Source: Paenibacillus polymyxa (GTDB lineage: Bacteria; Bacillota; Bacilli; Paenibacillales; Paenibacillaceae). From it: DNA of 64,000 nucleotides. The position numbers and the translations under genes are program-made. This document shows, one piece after another, positions 35,381-44,314 of the stretch; positions within the stretch are counted from its first letter, which is position 1, and every line of letters starts with the position of its first letter. The notes beneath the pieces were generated by a model, which saw nothing but the letters and a program-made list of their open reading frames with translations, was not told the DNA's origin and ran no database searches. The stretch spans positions 4,073,501 to 4,137,500 of the forward strand of contig NZ_CP049783.1 in the NCBI RefSeq assembly GCF_015710975.1. The letters are read 5' to 3'.

Positions 35381-35814
35381 TCGAGTCCATACTCCTGTTT
35401 GTCCCAGCACTTTCCGCTGAATTTCACTTGCAATACTCAACGGATCTCCGAACAGGGAGAGACTTCCGCTCATATCCAGAAATTGTTCATCAATGCTGAA
35501 AACCTCAACCAAATCCGTATACTCATTATAGATTTCTGTTATTTTTAATGAGACATCGATATAATGCTGCATGCGCAGGCGTACAATGATAAGGTCAGGA
35601 CATTTTTTACAGCTTCCCCCAGACGTTCTGCAGTGGATATACCATGTTTTTTGGCCAGCGGACACGTGGCTAAAATAACGCCTGAACGAAGTGCAGGGTC
35701 ACCGGCCACAACGAGCGACTTATGTTGGTATGCGGGATTATCCGTTTTTTCGACGCTGGTGTAAAAGCTTTGGCAGTCCGCTAGAAATATGGTTCTACTT
35801 CCACGCTCCTTCAC
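35381..35814 (-). pseudogene. Truncated, frameshifted copy of the Y-family polymerase
   Basis: Reading leftward: VKERGSRTIFLADCQSFYTS, then AGDPALRSGVILATCPLAKK. The frame breaks in the A run 35603-35608 (one A missing), continues as KKCPDLIIVRLRMQHYIDV and FSIDEQFLDMSG, and ends at QTGVWTR. The C-terminal two thirds are gone. It still has a ribosome site and a perfect LexA box upstream. Confidence 0.92.
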
Positions 35815-35897
35815 AATGTTGATCTCCTCTCCTGGCATGTGATTAATCATATTCCAGAATATTCTTGAACATATACCCTTATAGTAGTATTATATAT

Positions 35898-35911
35898 AGA
35901 ACAAGTGTTCC
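35898..35911. promoter_or_regulatory. LexA (SOS) box of the decayed polymerase copy
   Basis: Core GAACAAGTGTTC is a perfect GAAC-N4-GTTC. On the minus strand it sits between TTGTAT (35914-35919) and TATAAT (35889-35894). Confidence 0.85.
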
Positions 35912-36030
35912 TAATACAAATGTATTTTTTGGAACATTACAGTTTACGGGAAACCTAGCATGGCGTATCATATTATCTTGAACAAAAACAAGTGGAAATG
36001 AATGAATATTGAGGGGAGAAAACCATTTTT

Positions 36031-38556
36031 ATGAACCCAAAACGTCGACCATCATCTCAAAAACGCAGTAGGTGGCGCATTTTTGGCAGAGTTTTGCTGA
36101 TTAATATCAAGTGGTTCTCGCTTGCGGGTGTACTTGGAGTGCTGTTTGCCGGAGGTCTTATATCCGGTTATGTGGCGGCACTGGTTCATGATGAACCTGT
36201 ACGATCACGTCAATTGATATATGAAAAGGTAAATGAGAATGCTCTGACCAGTTTTGTATTTTTTAATGATCAGGTAACTCCGGTTGGAAGAATGCGCATG
36301 GAAGAGGACCGACAGCTCGTTGACCTGAAGGATGTCCCTCAGTCCATTGTGGATGCCCTCATTTCAACAGAAGATAGCCAATTTTATGAGCACCATGGTG
36401 TAGATTTAAAGGGGACGGCTCGTGCTGTCAAACAGAAACTTTTGAATGAAAACCGCCAAACTGGCGGCAGTACACTGACGCAGCAGGTAGCCCGAAGAGT
36501 TTTCCTCAGTCTGGATAAAACGGACAGCCGAAAGGTGAAGGAAATGCTGCTGGCACTACGTATGGAGCGTTTTATGGGCAAAGACAAAATATTAACGGCT
36601 TACTTAAATAAAATGCCTTTTGGTAATGGTTCCGCTGGTTACAATTTGTATGGAATCAAGTCTGCTTCGTTAGGAATTTTTAATGTAAGTGATCTACATA
36701 AGCTTCATATTGCTCAAGCGGCTTATTTGGCAGGTCTTCCACAGCTGCCATCTGTTTATTCCGCTTTTGATGGTAAAGGGAATTTTGATGAAGAAGGTTT
36801 CAACAAAGCGATGGAGCGCCAACGTGTTGTGTTGGGAAGAATGCTGGAAACAGGCAAGCTCACACTGTCCGAATATAATGATGCGCTTCAATTTGATGTG
36901 AGAGCGACTCTTGCACCCCATCGCGAAAAAAGCTATAACACATTCCCTTATTTGATGCTGGAAACAGAGCGGGAGGCCGCACAGCTGTTAGCACTCCAGC
37001 AAAATCCGAATCTCACAGCAGCCGAGATTTCTAAGCCTGAGCATGCTGAACTTCTTCAAAATACGCGAGAAGAGTTGCAACGGTCCGGCTATCGAATTTA
37101 TACAACGATAAACAAAAAAATTTATAGCAATATGCGACAGATTGCAGCTAATCCACAAAATTTTTCTCCATACAGTAAGAAGAAGGGACTAGAACAGATT
37201 GCGGCAATCATGATTGATCATAAAACAGGGGCTATCCTCGGTATGATCGAGGGCCGGGATTTTAATACCGAGCAAATGAACTATGCAACTCAAATGACAC
37301 GTCAGCCCGGTTCTGCCATGAAGCCTATTGCTGCTTACTTACCTGCTTTGGAGAAGGGCTACACTCAGCCCGCCGGTCTTATTGATGATTCACAAATCAT
37401 ATTGAAAGACGGACGAAAGGGTTATCATATTCCTAAAAATTATAACAGAAGGTATGAGGGGCTTATGACAGCCCGTGAAGCACTCAATCGGTCAATTAAC
37501 ATCCCTGCACTGAGGCTGTTTTTATATGAAGTTAAAATTCCAAACGCTTGGAATTTTGTGCGTTCTCTTGGAATTACGACGATTCAGCCGCAGGATGAAC
37601 ATGCTCAAACAGGAGTTCTAGGTGGACTTAGTAAGGGGGTATCCGTCGAGGAACTGACCGCAGCATATGGGACAATTCCCAATATGGGCGTGTATAATGC
37701 ACCTCACTTGATCAGTAAAATTACAGATGCCAACGGTAAGATTGTATATGAATTTAAACCACAGACGAAACGTGTATATTCGCAGCAAACCGCATTTTTG
37801 ATGACGGATATGCTCAGAACCGTTATATCAGACCCAAGAGGAACTGGCAAACGTCTGCAAAAAGCTTTTAAGAGCTACGGTACCATTGATATTGCGGGTA
37901 AAACGGGTACGACACAGAACTTTGGTGATGTGTGGTTTATGGGATACACACCTGACGTTACGCTAGGCGTATGGGCTGGTTATCGTCAACAGGTTAATAC
38001 ATTATCTCAAGAAGGTCACACCAGAGCACAGTCGGTGTGGGCGTTGATCATGAATGAGGCGGTCAAGGACCAGCCTGAGCTTTTTAAGAATAAGCATTTT
38101 ATACAGCCGGAAGGCGTTGTGAAAGTTACGGTATCTAGTCTTACAGGTAAGCTGCCAGGGCGCTATTCCCGCCAATCAGGTCACCTCGTGACTGACTGGT
38201 TTAACCAAAAGTACGTGCCGACCGAAGTCGGAAGAGAACAGCTTCCACGTTCTGCTAGACCAGTAGTTCCGTCCAAACCAGATATCAAGAAAGAAGATGT
38301 CCCTGAGATCAAGGTACCAGCAACAGATCAAGAGGAGGTTCCACCAGAGGAAACAGTTCCTTCTGTTCCTGACACAGACGCAGAGATCGAACCGCCTGAT
38401 GAGAATAACGATGTGCCATCAACAGATACTTCGCAACCTTCTGTTGAAAACGTGCCGGAGACACCTTCTGAATCAGAGAACCAGAGTGGTGCTCCAAAAA
38501 CTCAGCCTGATGAGGTTATCGATCCTAAACCAACGACTGATCAATCCAACAACTAA
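36031..38556 (+). CDS. Class A penicillin-binding protein (transglycosylase/transpeptidase)
   Basis: An 841-residue cell-wall synthase. One membrane segment lies at about 28-50. The GT51 glycosyltransferase has EDSQFYEHHG (Glu114) and GGSTLTQQVAR. The transpeptidase has SxxK in RQPGSAMKPIA (Ser428), SxN in NRSINIPA, and KTG in AGKTGTTQNFGD (Lys624). The C-terminal 110 residues are a Pro/Glu/Thr/Asp-rich low-complexity tail. It is flanked by decayed genes and is probably an accessory PBP. GAGGGGAG lies upstream of the ATG. Confidence 0.93.
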   Translation: MNPKRRPSSQKRSRWRIFGRVLLINIKWFSLAGVLGVLFAGGLISGYVAALVHDEPVRSRQLIYEKVNENALTSFVFFNDQVTPVGRMRMEEDRQLVDLKDVPQSIVDALISTEDSQFYEHHGVDLKGTARAVKQKLLNENRQTGGSTLTQQVARRVFLSLDKTDSRKVKEMLLALRMERFMGKDKILTAYLNKMPFGNGSAGYNLYGIKSASLGIFNVSDLHKLHIAQAAYLAGLPQLPSVYSAFDGKGNFDEEGFNKAMERQRVVLGRMLETGKLTLSEYNDALQFDVRATLAPHREKSYNTFPYLMLETEREAAQLLALQQNPNLTAAEISKPEHAELLQNTREELQRSGYRIYTTINKKIYSNMRQIAANPQNFSPYSKKKGLEQIAAIMIDHKTGAILGMIEGRDFNTEQMNYATQMTRQPGSAMKPIAAYLPALEKGYTQPAGLIDDSQIILKDGRKGYHIPKNYNRRYEGLMTAREALNRSINIPALRLFLYEVKIPNAWNFVRSLGITTIQPQDEHAQTGVLGGLSKGVSVEELTAAYGTIPNMGVYNAPHLISKITDANGKIVYEFKPQTKRVYSQQTAFLMTDMLRTVISDPRGTGKRLQKAFKSYGTIDIAGKTGTTQNFGDVWFMGYTPDVTLGVWAGYRQQVNTLSQEGHTRAQSVWALIMNEAVKDQPELFKNKHFIQPEGVVKVTVSSLTGKLPGRYSRQSGHLVTDWFNQKYVPTEVGREQLPRSARPVVPSKPDIKKEDVPEIKVPATDQEEVPPEETVPSVPDTDAEIEPPDENNDVPSTDTSQPSVENVPETPSESENQSGAPKTQPDEVIDPKPTTDQSNN

Positions 38557-38693
38557 GCAACATGGACGATCTAGTTTAGAACACCGTTTCCAACAATATT
38601 GACAGTGACCTGCGGATGAAAACGGACATGGGGATACTCCTCATTCCAACGCTATTCCATTACAATGGCTACCTTGAATGGGAAGTTGGATAG

Positions 38694-38909
38694 TCAGGCT
38701 CCGGTACATCTGTCGGACAGAATTCTCGGTGCCTGAATAAACTTCATTGGTACTTTACCTTCATTGGTTTGAGATTCATCTACAACTTCTAGTGTTTGCT
38801 GGAGTAGGCCCTTAGGAGTAAGATCATAAATCGATGCATTTGCCAATCTGGCATCCTTTAAGCTGTCCTGATCCCAGCAGCCTGTTGTAATTATGAGTAG
38901 AGCCAGCAT
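38694..38909 (-). pseudogene. Ger(x)C family spore germination lipoprotein, N-terminal stub
   Basis: The remaining sequence has the lipoprotein cysteine in IITTGCWDQ followed by SLKDARLANASIYDLTPKG and VPMKFIQAPRILSDR. This is the signal peptide and first strands of a GerAC/GerKC-type receptor subunit. About 300 residues are missing. The natural ATG (38935) would be in frame if the A run at 38909-38912 had one more base. No GerA or GerB partner is present. Confidence 0.75.
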
Positions 38910-38932
38910 TTTATGCGGCTCTGCTCTTTTTT
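38899..38932 (+). terminator. Terminator facing the PBP gene
   Basis: AGAGCC-A-GCAT-TTT-ATGC-GGCTCT followed by GC and CTTTTTT, on the plus strand. It overlaps the start of the gerC stub. Confidence 0.7.
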
Positions 38933-39036
38933 CATATTTTAGATTTCTCCTTTTTGAAAATACGAGCCAAATTATTTGCATGTAACCAATGGGCTTTAAA
39001 ATTTTCTCTTTGTTCAGGCAAGTAGGCAAGGCGAGA

Positions 39037-39450
39037 TTATAAGGGGGCATAGTCTTGGGTCAGATCAATTCCCAGGTAGTATCCGAGTTTACGCCGAACC
39101 TCACTGCGGGCAAAGGATGAAAGCATGAAAAATCGTCTTTGGTAACCGCGGCATACATACAAAACCTCTACGCCTTCATGATTTCGGATTTCGCTGTATA
39201 TTTTCACTCCCTGTCTTTTCATTCGTGCTTTTGTTTCTGCTAATTGAACAGTTACGCGCTGTTGTACTCCAGTCAGGCTACGAATATACAAATCGGGCAT
39301 TTTTAGAGGAGAGATATTCATAATGCGAATGTCTCGTTCCAGCACATCCAGTACAAGTGTTAGAAGTACACACATCTTGATCAGTCCTGCGTCTTCTTCA
39401 GAAGGCAAAGGAGCTTTATGCTTGTTATCAAGTACCTTTCTGTTTGTCAT
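39037..39450 (-). CDS. Unknown protein under LexA control
   Basis: A 137-residue protein beginning MTNRKVLDNKHKAPLPSEED. It is alpha-helical in character, with LTLVLDVLERDIRIMN, LYIRSLTGVQQRVTVQLAE and a C-terminal VLYVCRGYQRRFFMLSSFARSEVRRKLG. No domain is recognised and it does not look like YolD, UmuD or LexA. AAAGGAGA precedes the ATG at 39450, and a perfect LexA box lies 50 bases upstream, so it should be induced by DNA damage. The longer frame to 39639 crosses that box and is rejected. Confidence 0.8.
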   Translation of the reverse strand: MTNRKVLDNKHKAPLPSEEDAGLIKMCVLLTLVLDVLERDIRIMNISPLKMPDLYIRSLTGVQQRVTVQLAETKARMKRQGVKIYSEIRNHEGVEVLYVCRGYQRRFFMLSSFARSEVRRKLGYYLGIDLTQDYAPL

Positions 39451-39498
39451 AAATATCTCCTTTACGCGGAGTGAAAGTACAATATATAATAAGAATAT

Positions 39499-39512
39499 AG
39501 AACATATGTTCT
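39499..39512. promoter_or_regulatory. LexA (SOS) box of the unknown gene
   Basis: AGAACATATGTTCT: its 12-base core GAACATATGTTC is the full Bacillus consensus palindrome. Confidence 0.92.
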
Positions 39513-39752
39513 GAATATACTTCATCATAGGAATTTTTCTGTTGCTAAAGCAATCATCAATTATTGGAAAAGTGCGGGGAGCGCTACTTCCATGTGCCAT
39601 TATGTAAAGATTCTTGCATATAGGGCCGATGACAGCCAAACAGAGTTTATGTTAAGCTAATGGATAAAAAACTTACATAGAAGGGGATAGCGTTCTGATA
39701 GCGACATTTTTTACTATTTAACATAAGAGAGTCAAGAAAGAAGGTTTACATA

Positions 39753-40679
39753 TTGTCACGTTCGTTATATGCAGCTTTATTATTGTTGAGCCTTATTTGG
39801 GGCGGTTCTTTTATGTTTATTAAGGTGTTATTGCTACATCAAGTAGGACCGTGGACCATTGTATTTCTGCGATCCAGTTTTGGTCTTATTTTTATCATCT
39901 TATTAATGGTTCTTATACGCAAGCCGTTTAAAATCAAAAGCATTCCGTGGAAATCGGTTATTCTGGTAGCATGTGTCAACATGGTTTTACCATGGACATT
40001 GATTGGTTTTAGTGAGACCAGAATAGCTAGCAGCATGGCTTCTGTATTGAATGCCACCACGCCAATATGGACTATGTTGGTGGGTCTTGTCTTCTTCGGA
40101 GCTATATTTCATCGCCTGCAGTGGTTAGGAATGGGGCTCGCTTTTATAGGAATTATTATTTTATTGGGTATTAATCCTGCCTCTATTATTTCTGTTGATC
40201 CGGTAGGTTTTGGATGTATGCTGCTTGCGACTCTCTGCTACGGATTTGGAACACAGCTCTCCAAACGTTTTCTCTCCAATCTTTCCATGTATCAGGCTAC
40301 CTTTGCGACACTGTTTGGTGCGGCAGCAGGGGGTGGTATTATGATGGTAATTGTAGAGAGACCAGATTTGTCGATCGTTTCTGTTCCAGGAGTATTAGGT
40401 TCCCTAATAGGACTAGGAGTTTTGGGTTCAGGGGTAGCATATATCTTGTTCAACTATATGATTTTGCGGGGGAGTGCGGAATTCGCTTCTTCGGTAACGT
40501 ATTTTGTACCAGTGAGTGCCATCGTATGGGGCTTTTTACTTCTGAATGAGCATATCGGCTGGAACGTGCTGACCGGGCTGGTTCTTATACTCGGGGGCGT
40601 ATTTATGGCCAATCAGCGCAGAACAGCCAAACTAAGGGTAATAACTCCAAGTGAAAATAAAACACACTCAGGTCATTGA
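39753..40679 (+). CDS. EamA/DMT-family transporter
   Basis: A 308-residue, ten-TM protein with two EamA repeats (LSLIWGGSFMFIKVLL near the start; the second from about 150). It belongs to the drug/metabolite exporter superfamily; the substrate is unknown. The TTG at 39753 is preceded by AAGAAGG. It is monocistronic. Confidence 0.88.
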   Translation: MSRSLYAALLLLSLIWGGSFMFIKVLLLHQVGPWTIVFLRSSFGLIFIILLMVLIRKPFKIKSIPWKSVILVACVNMVLPWTLIGFSETRIASSMASVLNATTPIWTMLVGLVFFGAIFHRLQWLGMGLAFIGIIILLGINPASIISVDPVGFGCMLLATLCYGFGTQLSKRFLSNLSMYQATFATLFGAAAGGGIMMVIVERPDLSIVSVPGVLGSLIGLGVLGSGVAYILFNYMILRGSAEFASSVTYFVPVSAIVWGFLLLNEHIGWNVLTGLVLILGGVFMANQRRTAKLRVITPSENKTHSGH

Positions 40680-40799
40680 ATGTGTACTCGCCAAACCTTT
40701 GGTATAATGCGTCAACTCGCACATACAATAAAGCATGCTCACACATAAAATAAAATATGGTGCAGCAAAAAAGCAAGCTGTTTAGCAGGTGACAAGGTG

Positions 40800-40808
40800 T
40801 GGTATAAT
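40800..40808 (+). promoter_or_regulatory. Extended -10 promoter for the YitT leader
   Basis: TGG-TATAAT with TATAAT at 40803-40808 and a poor -35. The start codon is about 290 bases further on. Confidence 0.5.
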
Positions 40809-40814
40809 AAATTA

Positions 40815-41080
40815 TAGAATTATATGTACCACAGAAATGTCGGAGTTTTATTCCACAAAAGAAAGGATCAGGATACCATGTGTCCCCGAAGGATACTTCC
40901 CCAAAGGACGATTTGGAAACGATTTGATCTGTCTTATACTTAGCTTTTCCGCGGAGTAACGTCAAGCTGCGAAAGCCAACTCTGCGGAAGAGGGGATTGT
41001 ACATGCGAAGGACCAAGTCCTCCAGGCACATCTTACCAGGTTGCTTCCGTAAGAGTGGGTTCATCCACATCAAACTTACG
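40815..41080 (+). other. Long structured 5' leader of the YitT-family gene, candidate cis-acting RNA
   Basis: At least four hairpins can be drawn. GTCC-CC-GAAG/CTTC-GGAC lies at 40882-40909. A 14-bp stem with G-U pairs joins 40944-40957 to 40979-40992. AGGAC/GTCCT lies at about 41009-41021. CGTAAG/CTTACG, enclosing GTGG/CCAC, lies at 41048-41080 and ends 7 bases before the ribosome site. I checked for the cores of the SAM-I, TPP, FMN, lysine, M-box, ydaO, ykkC, T-box, cobalamin and yybP-ykoY leaders and saw none. Confidence 0.5.
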
Positions 41081-41099
41081 AGAAACCGAGGGAGCCTGT

Positions 41100-41804
41100 A
41101 TGAGGAAAACTTACGAATCTATCGTGAACAATGGAGCACTGAGACAGATTGCTGTCATGTTGCTCGGAACATGCATTTTAGCTTTTACGTACTATCACAT
41201 TAACGCCCAGAATCATTTGTCAGAGGGCGGATTTGCAGGCTTAGCTCTGCTGGGGCATTATGCGTTTGGCATATCTCCAGCATGGAGTATGCTGATGCTT
41301 GATGTTCCTGTCATATTGCTGGCATGGGTACTGAAGGGCAAAAGATTTATGATGCTAGCATTAATCGGAGCCGTCGCCTTTTCACTGTTTTATGCAGGAT
41401 TTGAGAAATACTCGACTCTGGTTATAGACCTGCATGGAAATCTGCTAATAGCAGCTCTACTTTGTGGGGTGCTCACAGGTTTAGGAGCCGGAATCGTACT
41501 GCGATTCGGTGGAGCAACCGGGGGCGATGATATTTTGTCTCTGCTGGTGAGCGAGTGGCGCGGATGGAAAATCGGCAACGTGTTTATTGTCAGTGACATC
41601 ATCGTGCTAGGATTATCGCTGTTGTATCTGCCTGTGAAGGAAACAATGTTTACAATACTGGCTGTGTGGCTTGCCGGAAAAATAATTACATGGACGACCA
41701 CGTTCCAATTGCACCGACCTGTGAAAAAGGTACTGCCAGCGGCTATTCCCGCTAAAAAGGTAGTTGCCAAAACAGTGCCGGTCGTCCACAGCCTTCGTCA
41801 ATAA
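41100..41804 (+). CDS. YitT family membrane protein
   Basis: A 234-residue protein with five to six TM segments and the family motif SEGGFAGLALLGHY near the N-terminus and GGATGGDDILSLL in the middle. The typical C-terminal DUF2179 domain is missing, and a short basic tail takes its place. The function of the family is unknown. The ATG at 41100 follows GAGGGAG. Confidence 0.85.
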   Translation: MRKTYESIVNNGALRQIAVMLLGTCILAFTYYHINAQNHLSEGGFAGLALLGHYAFGISPAWSMLMLDVPVILLAWVLKGKRFMMLALIGAVAFSLFYAGFEKYSTLVIDLHGNLLIAALLCGVLTGLGAGIVLRFGGATGGDDILSLLVSEWRGWKIGNVFIVSDIIVLGLSLLYLPVKETMFTILAVWLAGKIITWTTTFQLHRPVKKVLPAAIPAKKVVAKTVPVVHSLRQ

Positions 41805-41806
41805 GG

Positions 41807-41852
41807 AAAGGGTGTTACGTCAGGAGAGAAATCTTCTTACGTAACACCCTTT
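41807..41852. terminator. Perfect 14-bp hairpin after the YitT gene
   Basis: AAAGGGTGTTACGT/ACGTAACACCCTTT with an 18-nt loop. There is only a short T run within the stem end. Confidence 0.7.
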
Positions 41853-41919
41853 CGCTGTATGGGAAGAGCAAATGTTGATCATACTTAGTGCCGCTTGAGT
41901 GCTATTTTTTATATTTTTT

Positions 41920-42111
41920 CTACTGCTTCTTATTTTCTTCTACTGGATGAGTATCGTTCCATTCTTCAGCTTGAGCAGTGGCAATCGCAATAGCACGCCC
42001 TTCTTCATAGCCCTCGCGGAGTAGAGCGTTAGCGATATCAACGGCTTTTTCTCGCACCCGGGGTTCCAGATTTTTCATGGATGGCGGGTAATCATGTTTG
42101 TTCCAAGGCAT
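41920..42111 (-). CDS. YdaT-like small protein
   Basis: A 63-residue protein, MPWNKHDYPPSMKNL then VREKAVDIANALLREGYEEGRAIAIATAQAEEW in shorter blocks. It matches the N-terminal half of B. subtilis YdaT, a sigma-B-dependent general stress protein of unknown function. The C-terminal repeat domain of YdaT is absent. AAAAGGAGTG precedes the ATG. It is divergent from amj. Confidence 0.8.
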   Translation of the reverse strand: MPWNKHDYPPSMKNLEPRVREKAVDIANALLREGYEEGRAIAIATAQAEEWNDTHPVEENKKQ

Positions 42112-42263
42112 TGTTGCACACTCCTTTTTAGCAGATGTTGTATTATGTATTACCCGTTGTTGGCTTAGACAAACAAAAATTAAGGTAATGAATGTATTGT
42201 AAAATATATCTTGAGAAAAGGCGTATAATGGTGTGCAGAATACCAGAAAAAGGAGTGGAACAT

Positions 42264-43067
42264 TTGCTTGCCTGGGGTTTCGTTTTTTTACTAACCATCA
42301 TCATTCATACTACCGATAGCTTGTCTTATGCTCTTCGGCTTGGTGGTTTGCGAGCACGTCGGATTGGATTGGCCTTAACCGTGGCCGGAATGCTGCTGTT
42401 GGTTTCACGCACCTCCAATATGGCGCAGGGGCCTTTACTTGGAGGGATGGTCGATCAGGCTAAAGAGTCAGCCCAATTGGGCGGAACGGATACGAGACTG
42501 GAACTGTATATGCACGGGGTATTGCTGGCCGCCACCGTTGGAACTATGTTTGCTATATTACTGTATCCAACAGTGGTGCGCATGTCAGCCAGATGGATTG
42601 TGCATTTGGAGCATACTGGATCTATTCCAGCTTTAATACGTCATTTAATGAGTCGAAATCGCTGGAAGCATGCAGGCTACTACATAAAGCGCCCTAGCTG
42701 GTCCATGCTTACCTCCCTGATCAGTGGAGTGATCCCCAAGCGTCTAATTATTTTAAATATTGCCGTTACCGCAATTTATACAACTGGAGTGGTATCTGCC
42801 TTGTATGCGTCATTTCTATGGCCCGCCCAAGGTACGGCAATGTCAATGTCGTCAGGCTTAATCAATGGCGTCGCAACGGTATTGTTGACCTTGTTAATTG
42901 ATCCAAGATTGGCGGTGTTGTCAGAAAAAACGCTACGAGGGGAGCTACCCCTAATTCGGATGAATAGTGTGTACGGTTGGATGATCATCTCGCGTTTGGC
43001 AGGAACTTTATTAGCTCAGCTATTGCTGGTACCGCTAGCCATTTGGCTTGGGTGGGTGATGAGCTAG
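42264..43067 (+). CDS. amj: Alternate lipid II flippase Amj (YdaH)
   Basis: A 267-residue polytopic membrane protein of the Amj family: IIHTTDSLSYALRLGG at the start, LVSRTSNMAQGPLLGG, then SGLINGVATVLLTLLIDPRLA. In B. subtilis Amj substitutes for MurJ in lipid II translocation and is induced through sigma-M when MurJ is lost. The TTG at 42264 is preceded by AAAAAGGAGTG. The upstream ATGs at 42192 and 42228 give extensions without a ribosome site. Confidence 0.88.
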   Translation: MLAWGFVFLLTIIIHTTDSLSYALRLGGLRARRIGLALTVAGMLLLVSRTSNMAQGPLLGGMVDQAKESAQLGGTDTRLELYMHGVLLAATVGTMFAILLYPTVVRMSARWIVHLEHTGSIPALIRHLMSRNRWKHAGYYIKRPSWSMLTSLISGVIPKRLIILNIAVTAIYTTGVVSALYASFLWPAQGTAMSMSSGLINGVATVLLTLLIDPRLAVLSEKTLRGELPLIRMNSVYGWMIISRLAGTLLAQLLLVPLAIWLGWVMS

Positions 43068-43097
43068 ATCAGTAAAGATGTGCTGCCATATCCAAAA

Positions 43098-43144
43098 AAG
43101 GCTGACCCGTGACCATCTAATAAAGATGATTCCGGGTCAGCCTT
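43098..43144. terminator. Bidirectional terminator between amj and msrAB
   Basis: Perfect 12-bp AAGGCTGACCCG/CGGGTCAGCCTT with a second small stem (CATCT/AGATG) in the loop. Confidence 0.9.
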
Positions 43145-43161
43145 AATGATTTTACGGCTGC

Positions 43162-44133
43162 TTACTTTTCAAATAATGACTTATATGCTCCATATCCTTC
43201 ACGCTCCAAGTCTTCCTGAGGCACAAAGCGGAGCGCGGCAGAATTGATACAATAACGCAAACCCTCTGGACCTGGACCATCATCGAATACGTGCCCTAAA
43301 TGGGAGTCTGCTTCGCGACTTCGCACCTCGGTACGAATCATGAAATGGCTGAGATCGGTCTTTTCTTTGACATTGTAACTGCGCAACGGACGGGTAAAGC
43401 TAGGCCAGCCGCAACCCGCATCATATTTGTCCAGTGAACTAAACAAAGGCTCTCCTGATACGATATCCACGTAAATGCCTTCAGCTTCATGATCCCAAAA
43501 CTCATTTTGAAATGGGCGCTCGGTCGCGTTTTTTTGTGTTACTTCGTATTGAATAGGCGTCAGCCGATCTTTGAGCCCGGACTTATCAATCTTGGCAGCC
43601 CAATTTTGCTCAATAAAATCTTCACGTCCCGACCCTTTGCGGTAGCGTTTGTAGTGAGCGGGGTTTTTCTTATGATAGTCCTGATGATATTCTTCTGCTT
43701 CATAAAAAGTTGCGGCAGGCAGAATAGATGTTGCAATGGGCTTGTCAAAACGGCCACTTTGAGCGAGAGCTTCTTTGGAAGCCTCTGCCTTGATGCGTTG
43801 TTCATCATTATGATAGAAAATAGCCGTTTGGTAGGATGAACCTCTATCGTGAAATTGTCCACCTTCATCCGTTGGATCAATCTGTTGCCAAAATAACTCC
43901 AACAGTTTTTCATACGGGAACACTTGGGGGTCGAATGTAATCTGCACGGCTTCCACATGTCCCGTTGTTTCAGAGCATACCTCTTCATAGGTAGGATTTT
44001 CGGTATGTCCCCCTGTATATCCAGATCTAACCTTCAAAATACCGGGCATTTCCTCAAAAGGGGAGACCATGCACCAGAAGCAGCCGCCCGCAAAAGTTGC
44101 CTTTTCTACCGTGTTTGGATTGTTGGTGCTCAT
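43162..44133 (-). CDS. msrAB: Fused peptide-methionine sulfoxide reductase MsrA/MsrB
   Basis: A 323-residue cytosolic repair enzyme. MsrA (about 1-165) has the catalytic Cys18 in GGCFWC. MsrB (about 175-310) has [10 protein letters not shown] and the catalytic cysteine in [11 protein letters not shown] (Cys295). The two domains reduce the S and R epimers of methionine sulfoxide. GGAGTG lies upstream of the ATG. Confidence 0.95.
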   Translation of the reverse strand: MSTNNPNTVEKATFAGGCFWCMVSPFEEMPGILKVRSGYTGGHTENPTYEEVCSETTGHVEAVQITFDPQVFPYEKLLELFWQQIDPTDEGGQFHDRGSSYQTAIFYHNDEQRIKAEASKEALAQSGRFDKPIATSILPAATFYEAEEYHQDYHKKNPAHYKRYRKGSGREDFIEQNWAAKIDKSGLKDRLTPIQYEVTQKNATERPFQNEFWDHEAEGIYVDIVSGEPLFSSLDKYDAGCGWPSFTRPLRSYNVKEKTDLSHFMIRTEVRSREADSHLGHVFDDGPGPEGLRYCINSAALRFVPQEDLEREGYGAYKSLFEK

Positions 44134-44314
44134 ATTTTATCACTCCAATCTGAGAATGTTTAATTAGTTGTTATTTAAATAGCTTACAATTAAATTATAT
44201 ACGGGATTTTTGCAAAATCCAACGAAACATCAGAAAGTACTCAGCTGCGTAGCTGTAGTGTGTCCCAAAAAAAGCAATCAAACATTCTACAGAACCGGTA
44301 CAAACTCATTGCTA

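Noticed and set aside
40603..41073. 156-codon minus-strand frame
   Set aside because: Covers the structured YitT leader with Cys/Phe-rich composition and no ribosome site.
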